Assembly: GCF_000585395.1 (NCBI RefSeq)
Contig: NZ_KK073875.1
Location: forward strand, 4,226,600 to 4,290,599
Reading direction: 5' to 3'
DNA from: Saccharibacillus sacchari DSM 19268
GTDB lineage: Bacteria > Bacillota > Bacilli > Paenibacillales > Paenibacillaceae
DNA: 64,000 nt
In this document: positions 16,973 to 26,833 of the stretch, in pieces
Position numbering within the stretch: the first letter of the stretch is position 1
How the letters are laid out: every line of letters begins with the position of its first letter
Translations under genes and position numbers: made by a program
Notes under the pieces: generated by a model
The model's input: the letters and a program-made list of their open reading frames with translations, nothing else
The model's database searches: none
What the model was told of the DNA's origin: nothing

Positions 16973-19066
16973 TTACAACGGATAATGGCAAGCCGCCTCA
17001 TGCTGAACGCCGATGGACGCAAATGCCGGTTCGACGTTGCGGCACAGATCGGTCGCCATCGGGCAACGGGTATGGAAACGGCAACCGGACGGCGGATTGG
17101 TCGGAGACGGAATCTCTCCTTGAACAGAGATGGATTCACGCGTCGCAGGCGACATCCCCGGAATCGAAGACAGCAAAGCTCGCGTGTAGGGATGCGCCGG
17201 GCGGCGGAATAATTCTTCGCTCGGCGCGGTCTCGACCAGCTTGCCCAGATACATCACGCCGATCCGATTGGAGATATGGCGAACGACTTGCAGGCCGTGC
17301 GCGATAAAGACCGAAGTCAATCCCAGCTGCCGCTGCAAATCCTGAAGCAAGTTCACGATCTGCGCTTGCACCGAGACATCGAGGGCGGATACGGCTTCGT
17401 CGGCTAAAATGAACTTGGGATTGACGGCGATCGCTCGGGCAATTCCGATCCGTTGCCGTTGTCCCCCCGAAAATTCATGCGGATAACGATTCTGCCAAGA
17501 CGCTTTCAAGCCCACTTGTTCGAGCAGTTCACTTACCCGCTCACGCCGCTGGGCTTGATTGAGTTTGGTGTGCACGCCTAGCGGCTCAGCGATGATTTCG
17601 CCGATGCTCCAGCGCGGATCGACCGTGCCGTAAGGATCTTGATGAATAATTTGCAGATCGCGGCGCGATTCGCGCCAATGCGTCTTGTCTTTGATCGATA
17701 ATTCGTCTCCGCGATACAACACGCGGCCGCTGGTTTGCGGTTCAAGCTGGAGCAACAAACGGCCGAGCGTGGACTTGCCGCTGCCCGACTCGCCGACAAG
17801 CCCGAAGGTCTCGCCTTCGGCAATCGACAGCGATACGCCGTCTACCGCGCGAAGATTGCGCTTGGCCCGCCCCCAACCGCCGCCGAGCGGATAATGCTTC
17901 TTCAGGTCTTCCGCTTCAAGGAGAGAAAGCGAATTCGAAAGATTGGCCGGATCGGCCGGAACTTCAAGGAGAGCCGCTGTCGCTTGTCGGGAAGCTACCG
18001 CATGAATCGCGGTCGACGGCGGCGCATCGGGTACCGGCGACAAATGCCGCGCAGGCGTTAATTCCGCATGGGTTGCAGCCACAACGGCAGCGGCTTCATC
18101 TGCGTGCCAGCAAGCAGCTAGTCGGTTATTTCCTTGATCGCTAAGCGGCGGAACCGACTCTCGGCACTTGTCCGTCGCAAAAGCACACCGCGGATGGAAG
18201 CGGCATCCTTCCGGCATCTCGGCCAGCCCCGGCGGCGAGCCTTCGATCGCACGTAACCGTTCGCCTCTCCGACTATCCAGCGTAGCAATCGAATTCAACA
18301 GACCAATGGTATACGGATGGCGCGGACTGCCGAGTACGTCGGCCGCCGGTCCCTGTTCGGCCACGCGCCCGGCATACAAGACGACAATTCGATCCGCCAT
18401 CTGAGCCGCTACGCCCAGATCATGCGTAATCAACAAAATGGACATATTCAGACTGCTTTTCAACTCGTTCAGCAGTTCCAATATTTGCGCCTGAATCGTG
18501 ACGTCGAGCGCGGTGGTCGGCTCGTCGGCGATCAACAGCTCAGGTCCTCCGGACAGCGCCATCGCGATCATCGCCCGTTGAAGCATACCGCCGGACAGTT
18601 CGCCCGGCACCTGCTTCATCCGCAGCTCCGGCTCGGGAATGCCGACGCGGCGCAGCAGCTCGACACCCTCTTTCCAGAACGTCGACCTTTTGCCGCGCCG
18701 GTGCGCTTGCATCGTCTCCACGATCTGGCTCCCGATCGTAAATACCGGATCGAACGCGGCCATCGGTTCCTGGAAGATCATCGCAACACGCCGCCCCCGC
18801 AGGTTGCGTACAACGCTTTGCGGCAGCGACTCAATTGCCGTATCGCCGAGACGAATACTGCCGCCTGCGATGCTTCCGTTCTCGTAATCGGTCAGGCGCA
18901 TGATCGCTTTGGAAGCAATGGTCTTGCCGCTGCCCGATTCGCCAACGAGACAGACGGTCTCACCGGGTGCAATGTCGAATGAAATTTCCGATACCGCCGT
19001 TAGTATGCCCCTCGGCGTATGCACGTCGATCGTCAGGTCTTTGACTTCAAGCAGTGGCTGTGTCAT
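16973..19066 (-). CDS. Peptide/nickel-type ABC importer ATPase, two NBDs fused (DppD-DppF type)
   Basis: Cytoplasmic ATPase of 697 residues carrying both nucleotide-binding domains of a dipeptide-class importer in one chain. NBD1 has GESGSGKT (about 42-49), LSGGMLQRAMIA and LLIADEPTTALD. NBD2 has GESGSGKST (about 420), FSGGQRQRIGIARAI and FILADEAVSALD. Each is followed by an oligopeptide-type C-terminal extension (GCRFHPRC and GCRFHTRC) with spaced cysteines. An Ala/Pro-rich linker of about 50 residues joins them. ATG 19066 is chosen because AAAGGAG lies 10 nt upstream, inside the longer alternative frame that begins at 19087. It energises the two permeases upstream. Confidence 0.93.
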   Translation of the reverse strand: MTQPLLEVKDLTIDVHTPRGILTAVSEISFDIAPGETVCLVGESGSGKTIASKAIMRLTDYENGSIAGGSIRLGDTAIESLPQSVVRNLRGRRVAMIFQEPMAAFDPVFTIGSQIVETMQAHRRGKRSTFWKEGVELLRRVGIPEPELRMKQVPGELSGGMLQRAMIAMALSGGPELLIADEPTTALDVTIQAQILELLNELKSSLNMSILLITHDLGVAAQMADRIVVLYAGRVAEQGPAADVLGSPRHPYTIGLLNSIATLDSRRGERLRAIEGSPPGLAEMPEGCRFHPRCAFATDKCRESVPPLSDQGNNRLAACWHADEAAAVVAATHAELTPARHLSPVPDAPPSTAIHAVASRQATAALLEVPADPANLSNSLSLLEAEDLKKHYPLGGGWGRAKRNLRAVDGVSLSIAEGETFGLVGESGSGKSTLGRLLLQLEPQTSGRVLYRGDELSIKDKTHWRESRRDLQIIHQDPYGTVDPRWSIGEIIAEPLGVHTKLNQAQRRERVSELLEQVGLKASWQNRYPHEFSGGQRQRIGIARAIAVNPKFILADEAVSALDVSVQAQIVNLLQDLQRQLGLTSVFIAHGLQVVRHISNRIGVMYLGKLVETAPSEELFRRPAHPYTRALLSSIPGMSPATRESISVQGEIPSPTNPPSGCRFHTRCPMATDLCRNVEPAFASIGVQHEAACHYPL

Positions 19067-19113
19067 GCTGCGAAATCTCCTTTCCATATCCCATTTTTAC
19101 GATAGATTTAGGC

Positions 19114-20031
19114 TTACGCTCGCCCTTTTCGCTTCGGATCGACAGCATCCCGCCAGCGATCGCCGATCAGATTGATCGACAAAACGAACAATGTGATCGC
19201 TAAGCCGGGGAATGTGCAAATCCACCAAGCGACGGTCAAATAACCGCGGCCTTGCGACAACAGCGCTCCCCAATCGGGAATTTCTTTTAACACGCCCAAC
19301 CCCAGGAAACTAAGTCCCGCTCCGGCCAGAATCGACGAACCGAGTCCCAATGTCGCCATCACGAGCAGCGGTGCAGCGGAATTGGGCAGAACATGCTTGA
19401 TCAGGATAAAAGACGGCTTGGCTCCGATGGCGCGGGAAGCGAACACGTAGCCTCTTCCGCGGATTGCCATGATCTGCCCTCTCATCACCCGCGCATATCC
19501 CGGTACGGAAGAGATCGCGATTGCGAGCACGATATTGCGCAAGCCGGGTCCCAATGCCGCGGCGATCGTTAGTGCCAGCAAGATGCCCGGCACGGTCAGC
19601 AGCACGTCCATGATTCGCATGATGACAGTATCCAACTTACCGCCGACGTAACCGGCTACGGATCCAAGCGTTGCGCCGATCAACACACCCACAAAGACCG
19701 AGCTGGCTCCGATCAACAATGAATCCCTTGTCCCGTGCACAATCAGGCTAAATACGTCTCGGCCAAAATAGTCCGTCCCGAACAGATGGGCCGCCGAAGG
19801 TGCCTGCAAAATTGCGGCAGTGTTCATTTCCGTCGGCGAATACGGGGCGATCCAAGACGGGAACAATGCGCATAACACGAGGAACAGTATCGCGATTCCG
19901 GCCAAGCCGATCAGAATATCAGATGAAGCAAAACGCAGCCTTTTTCCGGACTTGGCCGTGGTTTCTGCTTGACTCAAGCCTGCCCGGCCCCGCCATGCAC
20001 TGCGTCTTGCGGCTCCTGCCGAAGTCTTCAT
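19114..20031 (-). CDS. Dipeptide-class ABC importer permease (DppC-like)
   Basis: BPD-type inner-membrane permease, 305 residues. One N-terminal transmembrane segment is followed by the OppC-type extracytoplasmic region (HLFGTDYFGRDVFSLIVHGTR). The ATPase-coupling EAA loop is SRAIGAKPSFILIKHVLPNS. Its ATG overlaps the TGA of the DppB-like gene, indicating coupled translation. With DppB it forms the channel; the neighbouring flavin monooxygenases suggest an organosulfur or related small substrate rather than peptides, but that is inference. Confidence 0.92.
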   Translation of the reverse strand: MKTSAGAARRSAWRGRAGLSQAETTAKSGKRLRFASSDILIGLAGIAILFLVLCALFPSWIAPYSPTEMNTAAILQAPSAAHLFGTDYFGRDVFSLIVHGTRDSLLIGASSVFVGVLIGATLGSVAGYVGGKLDTVIMRIMDVLLTVPGILLALTIAAALGPGLRNIVLAIAISSVPGYARVMRGQIMAIRGRGYVFASRAIGAKPSFILIKHVLPNSAAPLLVMATLGLGSSILAGAGLSFLGLGVLKEIPDWGALLSQGRGYLTVAWWICTFPGLAITLFVLSINLIGDRWRDAVDPKRKGRA

Positions 20032-20963
20032 GTTCTCGCTCCTTTCCGTCTGATTCTCGGATCAATCGCCGCATACGACAAATCGACGAGAAGATTGATG
20101 CCTACATACACGATTGCGGTAAAAAAGACGATGCCCTGCACGACCGGAAGGTCTTTCGCCATAATCGCATCGGCCAGAATACGTCCAATGCCTTGGCGGG
20201 AAAAGACGGTTTCGATGATGACCGTTCCGGCCAACATGTCGCCGATCTGCATGCCGATCAACGTGATCGCCGGAATCAGCGCGTTGCGCAGCACATGTTT
20301 GATCTGGATCAAGCGCTCGCGCAAACCTTTGGCCCGAAGCGTCGTGACGAACGGCTCGTTCAGCACGTCGAGCATGCTGCCGCGAACCATCCGCACGATG
20401 GAACCCGCTCCGACAAAACCCAGCGCAAGCGCAGGCAGAATCAACGTTTTGAAACCGTCCGATCCCATTGCGGGCAGCCATTTGAGCTGCACCGAGAAAA
20501 TGAGGATCAGCAGAATGCCCGACCAGAAGGTCGGCATCGAAATGCCGAACAATCCGACGATGCGAGCCAGCAGGTCGATGATGCCGCCTTTGCGTACGGC
20601 CGACAGCACGCCCAGCGTAACGCCGACGACGATCGCGACCAGCGCGCTGGCCGCCGTCAGCAGAAGCGTCGAAGGAACTTGATGCAGAATCTTCGGCAGG
20701 ACCGGTTCGGAGCCGACGAGCGAGCGTCCGAAATCTCCGGTCAGCATATCGCCGAAGTACGCAAGCAGCCGTTCGTGGAACGGGCGGTTCAGCCCCAACT
20801 GCTCGCGCAGATTCTCGACTACTTCGGGACTCACGGTCGTCGGATCGACCATCGAGAGCACCGGATCGCCGGGCAGCAGGTAGAAAATGCAGAATACGAG
20901 CGCCAGCGATCCGACGATCACGAGCAGCGAGCTGAACAACCGGGAGCCGATAGCCTGGATCAT
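20028..20963 (-). CDS. Dipeptide-class ABC importer permease (DppB-like)
   Basis: BPD-type permease, 311 residues, of the OppB/DppB kind. N-terminal SRLFSSLLVIVGSLALVF is the first membrane segment, PGDPV and GLNRPFHERLLAYFGDMLTGDFG are typical of the first periplasmic part, and TLRAKGLRERLIQIKHVLRNALIP is the EAA coupling loop. ATG 20963 has AAAGGAGG upstream. It lies 52 bp after the binding-protein gene and overlaps the next permease by 4 nt. Confidence 0.92.
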   Translation of the reverse strand: MIQAIGSRLFSSLLVIVGSLALVFCIFYLLPGDPVLSMVDPTTVSPEVVENLREQLGLNRPFHERLLAYFGDMLTGDFGRSLVGSEPVLPKILHQVPSTLLLTAASALVAIVVGVTLGVLSAVRKGGIIDLLARIVGLFGISMPTFWSGILLILIFSVQLKWLPAMGSDGFKTLILPALALGFVGAGSIVRMVRGSMLDVLNEPFVTTLRAKGLRERLIQIKHVLRNALIPAITLIGMQIGDMLAGTVIIETVFSRQGIGRILADAIMAKDLPVVQGIVFFTAIVYVGINLLVDLSYAAIDPRIRRKGART

Positions 20964-21015
20964 TGCGATGTCCTCCTTTCGCTTCCTTTTTCGAATCGAT
21001 TATGATTCTGTCGTA

Positions 21016-22671
21016 TTATTTGCTCAAATACACGTCGTTGAAGATCGGATAGCCGAACGGATCGAAGGTCAAACCTTGCACCGATTTTGCAGCGGCAACC
21101 GTGTAAGGAAATACGTAGATCGGTAAAATGAGCGCTTGATCGCTGATGTACTGCTGGACTTTTTTATACAACTCCACCCGCTTGGCATCATCCTTCTCGA
21201 CGCCCGCTTCTTCCAGCCACTTATCGACTTCGGGATCGGACAACCCGTTCAATGTGCGACGTTCGCCTTCTTTGGTCGAGTGGTAGAAAGCGGACAGCGA
21301 GTTCGGATCGGCATTGACCTGGCTGTTGCCGTACAGATCGTAATCCCAATTCTGGAATACGACGGTGGCGATATCCTGCGTGATTTCGACTTCCGTTTCG
21401 ACGCCGATCGCTTTGAGCTGTTCGCGGATCATAGCGGCGATATCATTGCGTTTCTCGCGGTTCGGTGAACCGTCGACGTAGTGCAGAGTCAACCGTTGCC
21501 CGTCTTTTTCACGAATGCCGTCCGCGCCTTTCACCCAGCCCAGCTCATCCAGCAGCGCATTCGCTTTGTCCAGGTTCGGGGCGATTTTACCTTCCAGCGA
21601 TTCGTCGTAACCGAGGATTCCCGGCGTCAACGACGACCAAGCGCGTTCGTAGGTGCCCAGGTACAGCGTTTTGACGATCGTATCGACATCAACGGCCAAC
21701 TGCACGGCTTGACGGGCTTTCAGCTCGTCCCAAGGCTTTTTCTCAAGGTTGAAAAAGAGCGTGTACGGCAGGCCGATCGTGTTTGTTTTGAATAATTGAG
21801 CATTCGGGTCGCTTTCTAGAGCTACGATGTTTTGCGGCGGAACCGTCTCCGCGGCCAATACTTGTCCGCTTTGCACGCCGCCGATCCGCGTCGCTTCCTC
21901 CGGCACGATCTTGAACGTCAAATGGTCGAGATAAGCGGCTTTGGTATTTTTCGCTTCGCTGCTTCCCCATGCGTAATCCGGGTTGCGTTCCAGTTTAATT
22001 TCCGCATTTTCCGACCAGCTTACGAATTTGAACGGCCCGGTTCCGATCGGATTTTTACCGAAATCTTCGCCTTTTTCTTTGGCTGCCGTAGGCGACACGA
22101 TGCTCAGCATGCCTTGGCTTAAGTTGCCGAGGAATGCCTGTGACGCAGTCTCCAGATTCAGCTTGATCGTGTACTCGTCAATGACTTCCGAAGACTTGTA
22201 CGGGCGAAGCAACGCAAGCGCGTTGGCTGCTTTCGTCTCCGGGTAGATGATGCTGTCGAAATTGTATTTGACCGCTTCCGCGTTGAATGGCGTGCCGTCC
22301 TGGAACTTGACGCCTTCTTTCAACTTGAGCGTATAGCTCAGGCCGTCGTCCGACTGTTCCCATTCCGTCGCCAGCGAAGGGCCGAGCGATCCGTCCGCGT
22401 TGCGAACGAGCAGCGTGTCGTACAGTGCGCCGAATACCCGAACCGAGACGGCTAACCCGCTTCGGCGAGGATCGAGCGTATCCGGCGACGTGGCCAGTGC
22501 ATATGTAAAATCTCCGCCTTGCACGGGTGCAGAAGCTGTCGCGGTATCGCTTCCCGACGCCGCTTGAGCCGTTGCTTCGCTGTTCGATGACGAGCCGCAG
22601 CCCGCCAACACCGTCGTTAATGCGAGCGCGAATGCTCCGAATGCGTAAGCAGGTTTGAATCTTCTTTTCAT
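21016..22671 (-). CDS. Family-5 extracellular solute-binding lipoprotein
   Basis: SBP_bac_5 lipoprotein of 551 residues, the substrate receptor of the adjacent importer. The signal peptide ends VLAGC with lipidated Cys25, followed by a Ser/Ala/Thr linker to about residue 50. Domain features include the family's SPDTLDPRRSG start, LYDTLLVRNADGSLGPSLATEW and the KLKEGVKFQDGTPFNAEAV signature. It is the first gene after the terminator of the upstream monooxygenase. Family-5 proteins bind peptides, nickel, glutathione, sugars and other ligands, so specificity cannot be assigned from sequence alone. Confidence 0.92.
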   Translation of the reverse strand: MKRRFKPAYAFGAFALALTTVLAGCGSSSNSEATAQAASGSDTATASAPVQGGDFTYALATSPDTLDPRRSGLAVSVRVFGALYDTLLVRNADGSLGPSLATEWEQSDDGLSYTLKLKEGVKFQDGTPFNAEAVKYNFDSIIYPETKAANALALLRPYKSSEVIDEYTIKLNLETASQAFLGNLSQGMLSIVSPTAAKEKGEDFGKNPIGTGPFKFVSWSENAEIKLERNPDYAWGSSEAKNTKAAYLDHLTFKIVPEEATRIGGVQSGQVLAAETVPPQNIVALESDPNAQLFKTNTIGLPYTLFFNLEKKPWDELKARQAVQLAVDVDTIVKTLYLGTYERAWSSLTPGILGYDESLEGKIAPNLDKANALLDELGWVKGADGIREKDGQRLTLHYVDGSPNREKRNDIAAMIREQLKAIGVETEVEITQDIATVVFQNWDYDLYGNSQVNADPNSLSAFYHSTKEGERRTLNGLSDPEVDKWLEEAGVEKDDAKRVELYKKVQQYISDQALILPIYVFPYTVAAAKSVQGLTFDPFGYPIFNDVYLSK

Positions 22672-22771
22672 CGAAAAGCCCCCTTTTAATGGTTCGCTTC
22701 ATCTTCAACCCCTCCGGGTAAGAAGATGAAGCACACCCGCGATAAGCGATAAGTTTTTAAGCAGTAAGTTT

Positions 22772-22808
22772 TAAAAGAAGGCCCGAAGCGATTACCCGCT
22801 CCGGCCTT
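22772..22808 (-). terminator. Terminator after the NtaA-like monooxygenase gene
   Basis: On the minus strand AAGGCCGGAGCG pairs with CGCTTCGGGCCTT, followed by CTTTT. It separates the monooxygenase from the transporter operon, which must have its own promoter in 22672-22771 or rely on read-through. Confidence 0.8.
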
Positions 22809-22860
22809 AGTTATTACCTTAAGCATGGGCGTAACGAATTCGTATATTGTTGACGTTAGA

Positions 22861-24228
22861 TTAGTTAGCCGTCGCGCTTTCGACCGGATTAGGAGTCGAA
22901 GCTTCTCCGCGACGCTGCGCCGTGTACCGGTTTTCCGGAATCGGCACGCCCAGGTTGCCGCGCAGCGTATCCGTTTCGTAATCCAGGCGGTACAGTCCCC
23001 GTTCTTGCAGAATCGGTACCACTTGATCGACGAAGTTGCGCAGTCCGCTCGGAATGTCGGTATGGATGATGAAACCGTCCGCGCCTTCGCCTTCGAACCA
23101 TTCTTGGATACGATCCGCTACGTCTTCGGCCGTACCGATGAAGGTTGTTTTCGGCGTTGCCGAGCGAAGAGCGACTTGACGCAATGTCAGTCCTTGTTCT
23201 TTGGCATCGCGCTTGATTTTGTCCGTGCCGCTCTTGAACGCGTTGCTGCCAAGATCGCCAAGATCCGGGAATGCTTCGTCCAACGGGTATTGGGAGAAGT
23301 CGTGGTGATCGAAGAATCGACCGAGGTACTCCAGCGCTTTTTCGATCGTGACTAGCGAAGCGATCTCTTCGTAGCGGGCTTCGGCTTCTTCGCGGGTACG
23401 GCCCACGATCGGATTGATGCCCGGCAGAATCGCGACGTCTTGCGGCTGACGACCGTTGGCTACGGCGCGCTGCTTCACGTCTTTATAGAAGGCTTGCGCG
23501 TCTTCCAGATGCTCGTGTCCAGTGAATACGGCATCCGCAGAACGAGCCGCCAAGCTCTTGCCGTCTTCGGACGAACCCGCTTGGAACACGACCGGTTGTC
23601 CTTGCGGCGAGCGGTCGATATTCAGAGGACCTTCAACGGAGAAGTATTCGCCTTTGTGATCCAGACGGTGCAGCTTCTCGGGATCGAAGAAGACGCCCGA
23701 TTCCTTGTCGCGTACGAACGCATCGTCTTCCCACGAATCCCACAGGCCGCGAACGACGTCCAGATGCTCTTCCGCGATCTTGTAACGATCGGCATGCGCC
23801 GGATGGTTACGGATATTGTGGTTGCGTGCCGTACCTTCAAGCGGGGAAGTAACGACGTTCCATCCTGCGCGGCCTCCGCTGATTTTGTCGAGCGACGCGA
23901 ATTGACGGGCAACCGTGAAAGGTTCGCTATATGAGGTGGAGAGCGTGCCGACCAAGCCGATCTTGCTGGTTACGGCAGCGAGCGCGGACAAAATGGTCAG
24001 CGGCTCGAAGCGGTTCAGGAAGTGAGGAATCGACTTTTCGTTGATATACAAACCGTCGGCGATAAACACCAGATCGAACTTGCCTTCTTCTGCGGTCTGC
24101 GCCTGGCGTTTATAGAAATCGAAATTGACGCTGGCGTCGCTCAGGACTTCCGGATGTCTCCAACCTGTAACGCTTCCGCCTACTCCATGAATAATTGCAC
24201 CGAATTTCAAGCTCCGTTTGTTCGTCAT
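22861..24228 (-). CDS. LLM-class flavin-dependent monooxygenase (NtaA/SnaA/DszA family)
   Basis: FMNH2-dependent monooxygenase of 455 residues in the NtaA/SnaA/DszA group, members of which attack nitrilotriacetate, pristinamycin precursors, dibenzothiophene sulfone and dimethyl sulfide-type substrates. Diagnostic segments are [39 protein letters not shown] and [13 protein letters not shown] 24228 is chosen because GGCGGAGAG precedes it and the barrel begins directly after. The longer frame to 24354 crosses AT-rich non-coding sequence. It heads the monooxygenase/ABC cluster and probably takes FMNH2 from the SsuE-like reductase. Substrate inferred only as a class. Confidence 0.9.
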   Translation of the reverse strand: MTNKRSLKFGAIIHGVGGSVTGWRHPEVLSDASVNFDFYKRQAQTAEEGKFDLVFIADGLYINEKSIPHFLNRFEPLTILSALAAVTSKIGLVGTLSTSYSEPFTVARQFASLDKISGGRAGWNVVTSPLEGTARNHNIRNHPAHADRYKIAEEHLDVVRGLWDSWEDDAFVRDKESGVFFDPEKLHRLDHKGEYFSVEGPLNIDRSPQGQPVVFQAGSSEDGKSLAARSADAVFTGHEHLEDAQAFYKDVKQRAVANGRQPQDVAILPGINPIVGRTREEAEARYEEIASLVTIEKALEYLGRFFDHHDFSQYPLDEAFPDLGDLGSNAFKSGTDKIKRDAKEQGLTLRQVALRSATPKTTFIGTAEDVADRIQEWFEGEGADGFIIHTDIPSGLRNFVDQVVPILQERGLYRLDYETDTLRGNLGVPIPENRYTAQRRGEASTPNPVESATAN

Positions 24229-24417
24229 TCTCTCTCCGCCTCTCTTTTTCTCAAAATGAATTCTTTTAATTCCGATGGTTTTTGTATGCTTTCGGGTTGA
24301 GAAGAAGCTTACCACTCTCGCGGCGTAAGGGTCAATCGTTTGGTTTATAGACATTTTCTATACGCTTATAGAAGAAAATAATGTGACATTTTTGATTGCG
24401 GGAAACATATAGAAACA

Positions 24418-24737
24418 AGCTGTCGAGTGAGTTATGTTTACGGGGGAAGCGAGAAGACTGCGAGAGAAATTCGTTTCGGTCGCGTGTTGAACTCGGGAAA
24501 ATGGATTTAAGTTTTATTTGTATTTTCCCGATTTCAAAGGCGATACCTAGCATAGGCTTCCGAAGTGCATTTCTTCGAAATGCTTCAGTTCCTTCACTGA
24601 ATTTCTCTCTCCGTCTTCTCGCTTCCAGTTACGGTAGGCTTGGTCGGCACATTTGGCTTTCTGCGAAAGCTTGTAACTCGCTGAATTCTCCTTAATTTCT
24701 TCTATCTTGTGGCTAGGTCAGACTTTTTCGACACGTT
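24418..24737. repeat. Dispersed nested-palindrome element, copy 3 (type I, with extension)
   Basis: Outer arms start GGAAGCGAGAAGAC on the left (about 24456) and end with its complement near 24628. The inner stem is CTCGGGAAAA against TTTTCCCGA. The right half is, in reverse complement, about 90% the same as the left half of copy 1 over about 100 bp, except that the outermost arm is locus-specific. About 85 bp of extra sequence separates the right arm from the conserved end (reverse complement AACGTGTCGAAAAAGTCT). Confidence 0.8.
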
Positions 24738-24740
24738 AAG

Positions 24741-24786
24741 AAACCCGCTGTCTTCTATGAGCCGAGGCTTAGAAGACAGCGGGTTT
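24741..24786 (-). terminator. Long hairpin downstream of the UbiD-family gene
   Basis: AAACCCGCTGTCTTCTA pairs perfectly with TAGAAGACAGCGGGTTT over 17 bp. Neither side has a strong T run, so it may terminate weakly or protect a 3' end. Confidence 0.55.
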
Positions 24787-24911
24787 CGGTTGGGTTGTTT
24801 CGATTAGCTTGCTTCATAGGAGCGGCAGTTCACTTCGTTTCGAAAAGGTTATTTCAATGGGCCTACTTCGGAAGATCGGCATCTTCTTTCGTTTCGAAAA
24901 AGCTGGTCATG

Positions 24912-26753
24912 TTATCGCTTCGCTCGCAGGATACCTAAGCTGCCGCTCGGAGCGAACAGGCGCTCGATGTGCGCGGTCACTTCCGGGTCCTGGATAAGCG
25001 GCGGAGCTTGGTGCGGTTTGGTGCGGGCGTCGATGATGACGTTGTCGCAACCCCAATGCTTGTGTTTGTAGCCTGCGCCGACGCCGTGGATATCGTGCGA
25101 CGGGTTGCTGCGGGTGAAGCCTGCCCACAGGAAGTTGTCGAAGGAAGCGCCCATGAACTCGGTATCGTCGCAGAGGACGATCATCGGGCAATCTCGGAGC
25201 GGGCCTTGCGCTTCGATCGCTTTTGCGAGAGTTTCTATTTCGGATTCGACCGAATCATAGTCGGTGAAAGCCGGTGCCTGAAGCAGAGCTACGCCCGGCA
25301 TTGCCATTACTGGATTGCTAAAGCCCTTAGGCAGATATTCCAATGCGGCGGGAACCTCAGTAGCCAACTTGCGGATCGGTTTGCCTACGGCGGCGAAAAT
25401 CACTTTACTGCCGCTGTTCAGTCCCGTACCCGAGTAATCCAGCGTGTCGATTGTCGTATTGGTCTGGAAATGCAAGTCGCGCTGCAAATCGATTCGTTCC
25501 AGAATATGCGCGAACAGGGCTTGAATATCATGCGCATTCACCGGAACGTCGTCCTCGGCCGTAATGAACAGGTATTTGGCAAGGCTGAGCTGGCCCGTGC
25601 CCAAAATGCGGTTGGCAATAGTTAAGATTTCTGCGGGACGCTTCACCGGTTGGTACGGCGTGTAACGTTCGCTACCCACGGCCAACAGCAGCGGATGCAC
25701 GCCTGCGGCATCTACCGCATGCACTTCTTTCACGCCCGGAATCTCCTGCTTAACCGCGCCGCCTGTCAGTTCGTGGATCAGCGCGCCGAACGCCGTATCT
25801 TCCTGAGGAGGACGGCCGACGACCGTGAACGGGTAAACGGCATTCTTTTTCGCATAGACTTTGTGTACTCGCATCATCGGGAATTCATGCACCAAGCTGT
25901 AATAGCCCAAGTGGTCGCCGAATGGCCCTTCCGGCTTGGTCTCGTCGGGATAAATTTCCCCCGTGATGACGAAATCGGCATCATGGCTCACGCAATAGCC
26001 GTCCACGTAGCTATAGCGGAAATGTCGGCCCGACAGCAAGCCCGCGAAGGTCAGCTCGCTCAGTCCTTCCGGCAGCGGCATGACGGCAGACAACGTATGC
26101 GCCGGAGGGCCGCCGATAAAGCAGCTGACTTTAAGCGGCTGTCCGCGTTTGGCGGCCTTCGACTGATGAACGCCGATTCCCCGGTGAATCTGGTAATGCA
26201 CGCCGATTTCCCGGTCCTGCTCATAGTCGTTGCCGCTGAGCTGGATACGGTACATGCCCAGGTTGGCGTTCATCACGCCCGGCTTGTCGGGATCTTCGCT
26301 GTATACTTGCGGCAACGTGACGAACGCTCCGCCATCGTTCGGCCAGCTTTTGATCATCGGCAAATCAGAGATCCGGATTTCTTCGAAATCGGCCGGAAGG
26401 CCATTCTTTTTGATCGGCAGTGCTTTGCGCGCGGCAAAACCGGTTCCCGCGTAACGGTGCGGTTGCTTCAGTGCCTTCATTGGCTCGTTGCGCAGGCCGA
26501 TAACTTCCTGCGTCGATTCCCAAGTATCGCGGAAGATGTATTTGCTGCGCTCAATCGTGCCGAACAAGTTGGAAACAGCACCATATTTCGAACCTTTCAC
26601 GTTTTCGAAATACAAAGCAGGTCCGCCGGATTCGAACGCTCTCAGGTGGATGGCGGCCATCTCCAGATTGGGGTCGACCTCTTCCGTGATGCGGATCAAG
26701 TGTCCGGCGTTTTCGAGATCGGTGATACATTCTTGCATGCTGCGATATGTCAT
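24912..26753 (-). CDS. UbiD-family decarboxylase
   Basis: UbiD-type (de)carboxylase of 613 residues. The family uses prenylated FMN made by a UbiX partner to decarboxylate aromatic or unsaturated acids. The prenyl-FMN/metal site motif PEGPFGDHLGYYS near residue 277, the MNANLGMYRIQL stretch and the IHRGIGVHQ stretch are seen. At 613 residues it is longer than the roughly 490 of E. coli UbiD and resembles the menaquinone/phenolic-acid-like clade of Firmicutes. No UbiX gene adjoins it. A divergent AraC regulator lies upstream beyond repeat copy 4. The physiological substrate cannot be told. Confidence 0.9.
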   Translation of the reverse strand: MTYRSMQECITDLENAGHLIRITEEVDPNLEMAAIHLRAFESGGPALYFENVKGSKYGAVSNLFGTIERSKYIFRDTWESTQEVIGLRNEPMKALKQPHRYAGTGFAARKALPIKKNGLPADFEEIRISDLPMIKSWPNDGGAFVTLPQVYSEDPDKPGVMNANLGMYRIQLSGNDYEQDREIGVHYQIHRGIGVHQSKAAKRGQPLKVSCFIGGPPAHTLSAVMPLPEGLSELTFAGLLSGRHFRYSYVDGYCVSHDADFVITGEIYPDETKPEGPFGDHLGYYSLVHEFPMMRVHKVYAKKNAVYPFTVVGRPPQEDTAFGALIHELTGGAVKQEIPGVKEVHAVDAAGVHPLLLAVGSERYTPYQPVKRPAEILTIANRILGTGQLSLAKYLFITAEDDVPVNAHDIQALFAHILERIDLQRDLHFQTNTTIDTLDYSGTGLNSGSKVIFAAVGKPIRKLATEVPAALEYLPKGFSNPVMAMPGVALLQAPAFTDYDSVESEIETLAKAIEAQGPLRDCPMIVLCDDTEFMGASFDNFLWAGFTRSNPSHDIHGVGAGYKHKHWGCDNVIIDARTKPHQAPPLIQDPEVTAHIERLFAPSGSLGILRAKR

Positions 26754-26833
26754 GGATATAAGGCTCCTATTCGGGGGATCATAATGGTTTTATTTTACCT
26801 CACCTCGGAGTGGGATGCCAAATTCTTGGTTGG

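Noticed and set aside
19800-21005. Plus-strand frame of about 401 codons opposite the importer permeases
   Set aside because: Composition is dominated by Arg, Gln and Asp with no hydrophobic core; it mirrors the real genes on the minus strand.
24229-24417. SAM-responsive S-box leader before the NtaA-like monooxygenase
   Set aside because: None of the conserved S-box core segments is present, although a sulfur-related leader would have fitted the context.
24739-24744. Six-base AGAAAC direct repeat around repeat copy 3 as a target duplication
   Set aside because: Only six bases, and the right copy lies within the hairpin stem after ubiD; chance match is likely.
24832-24900. Direct repeat TTCGTTTCGAAAA downstream of the UbiD gene as a seventh palindromic element
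   Set aside because: Only two short similar pieces without the conserved blocks or paired arms of the family.
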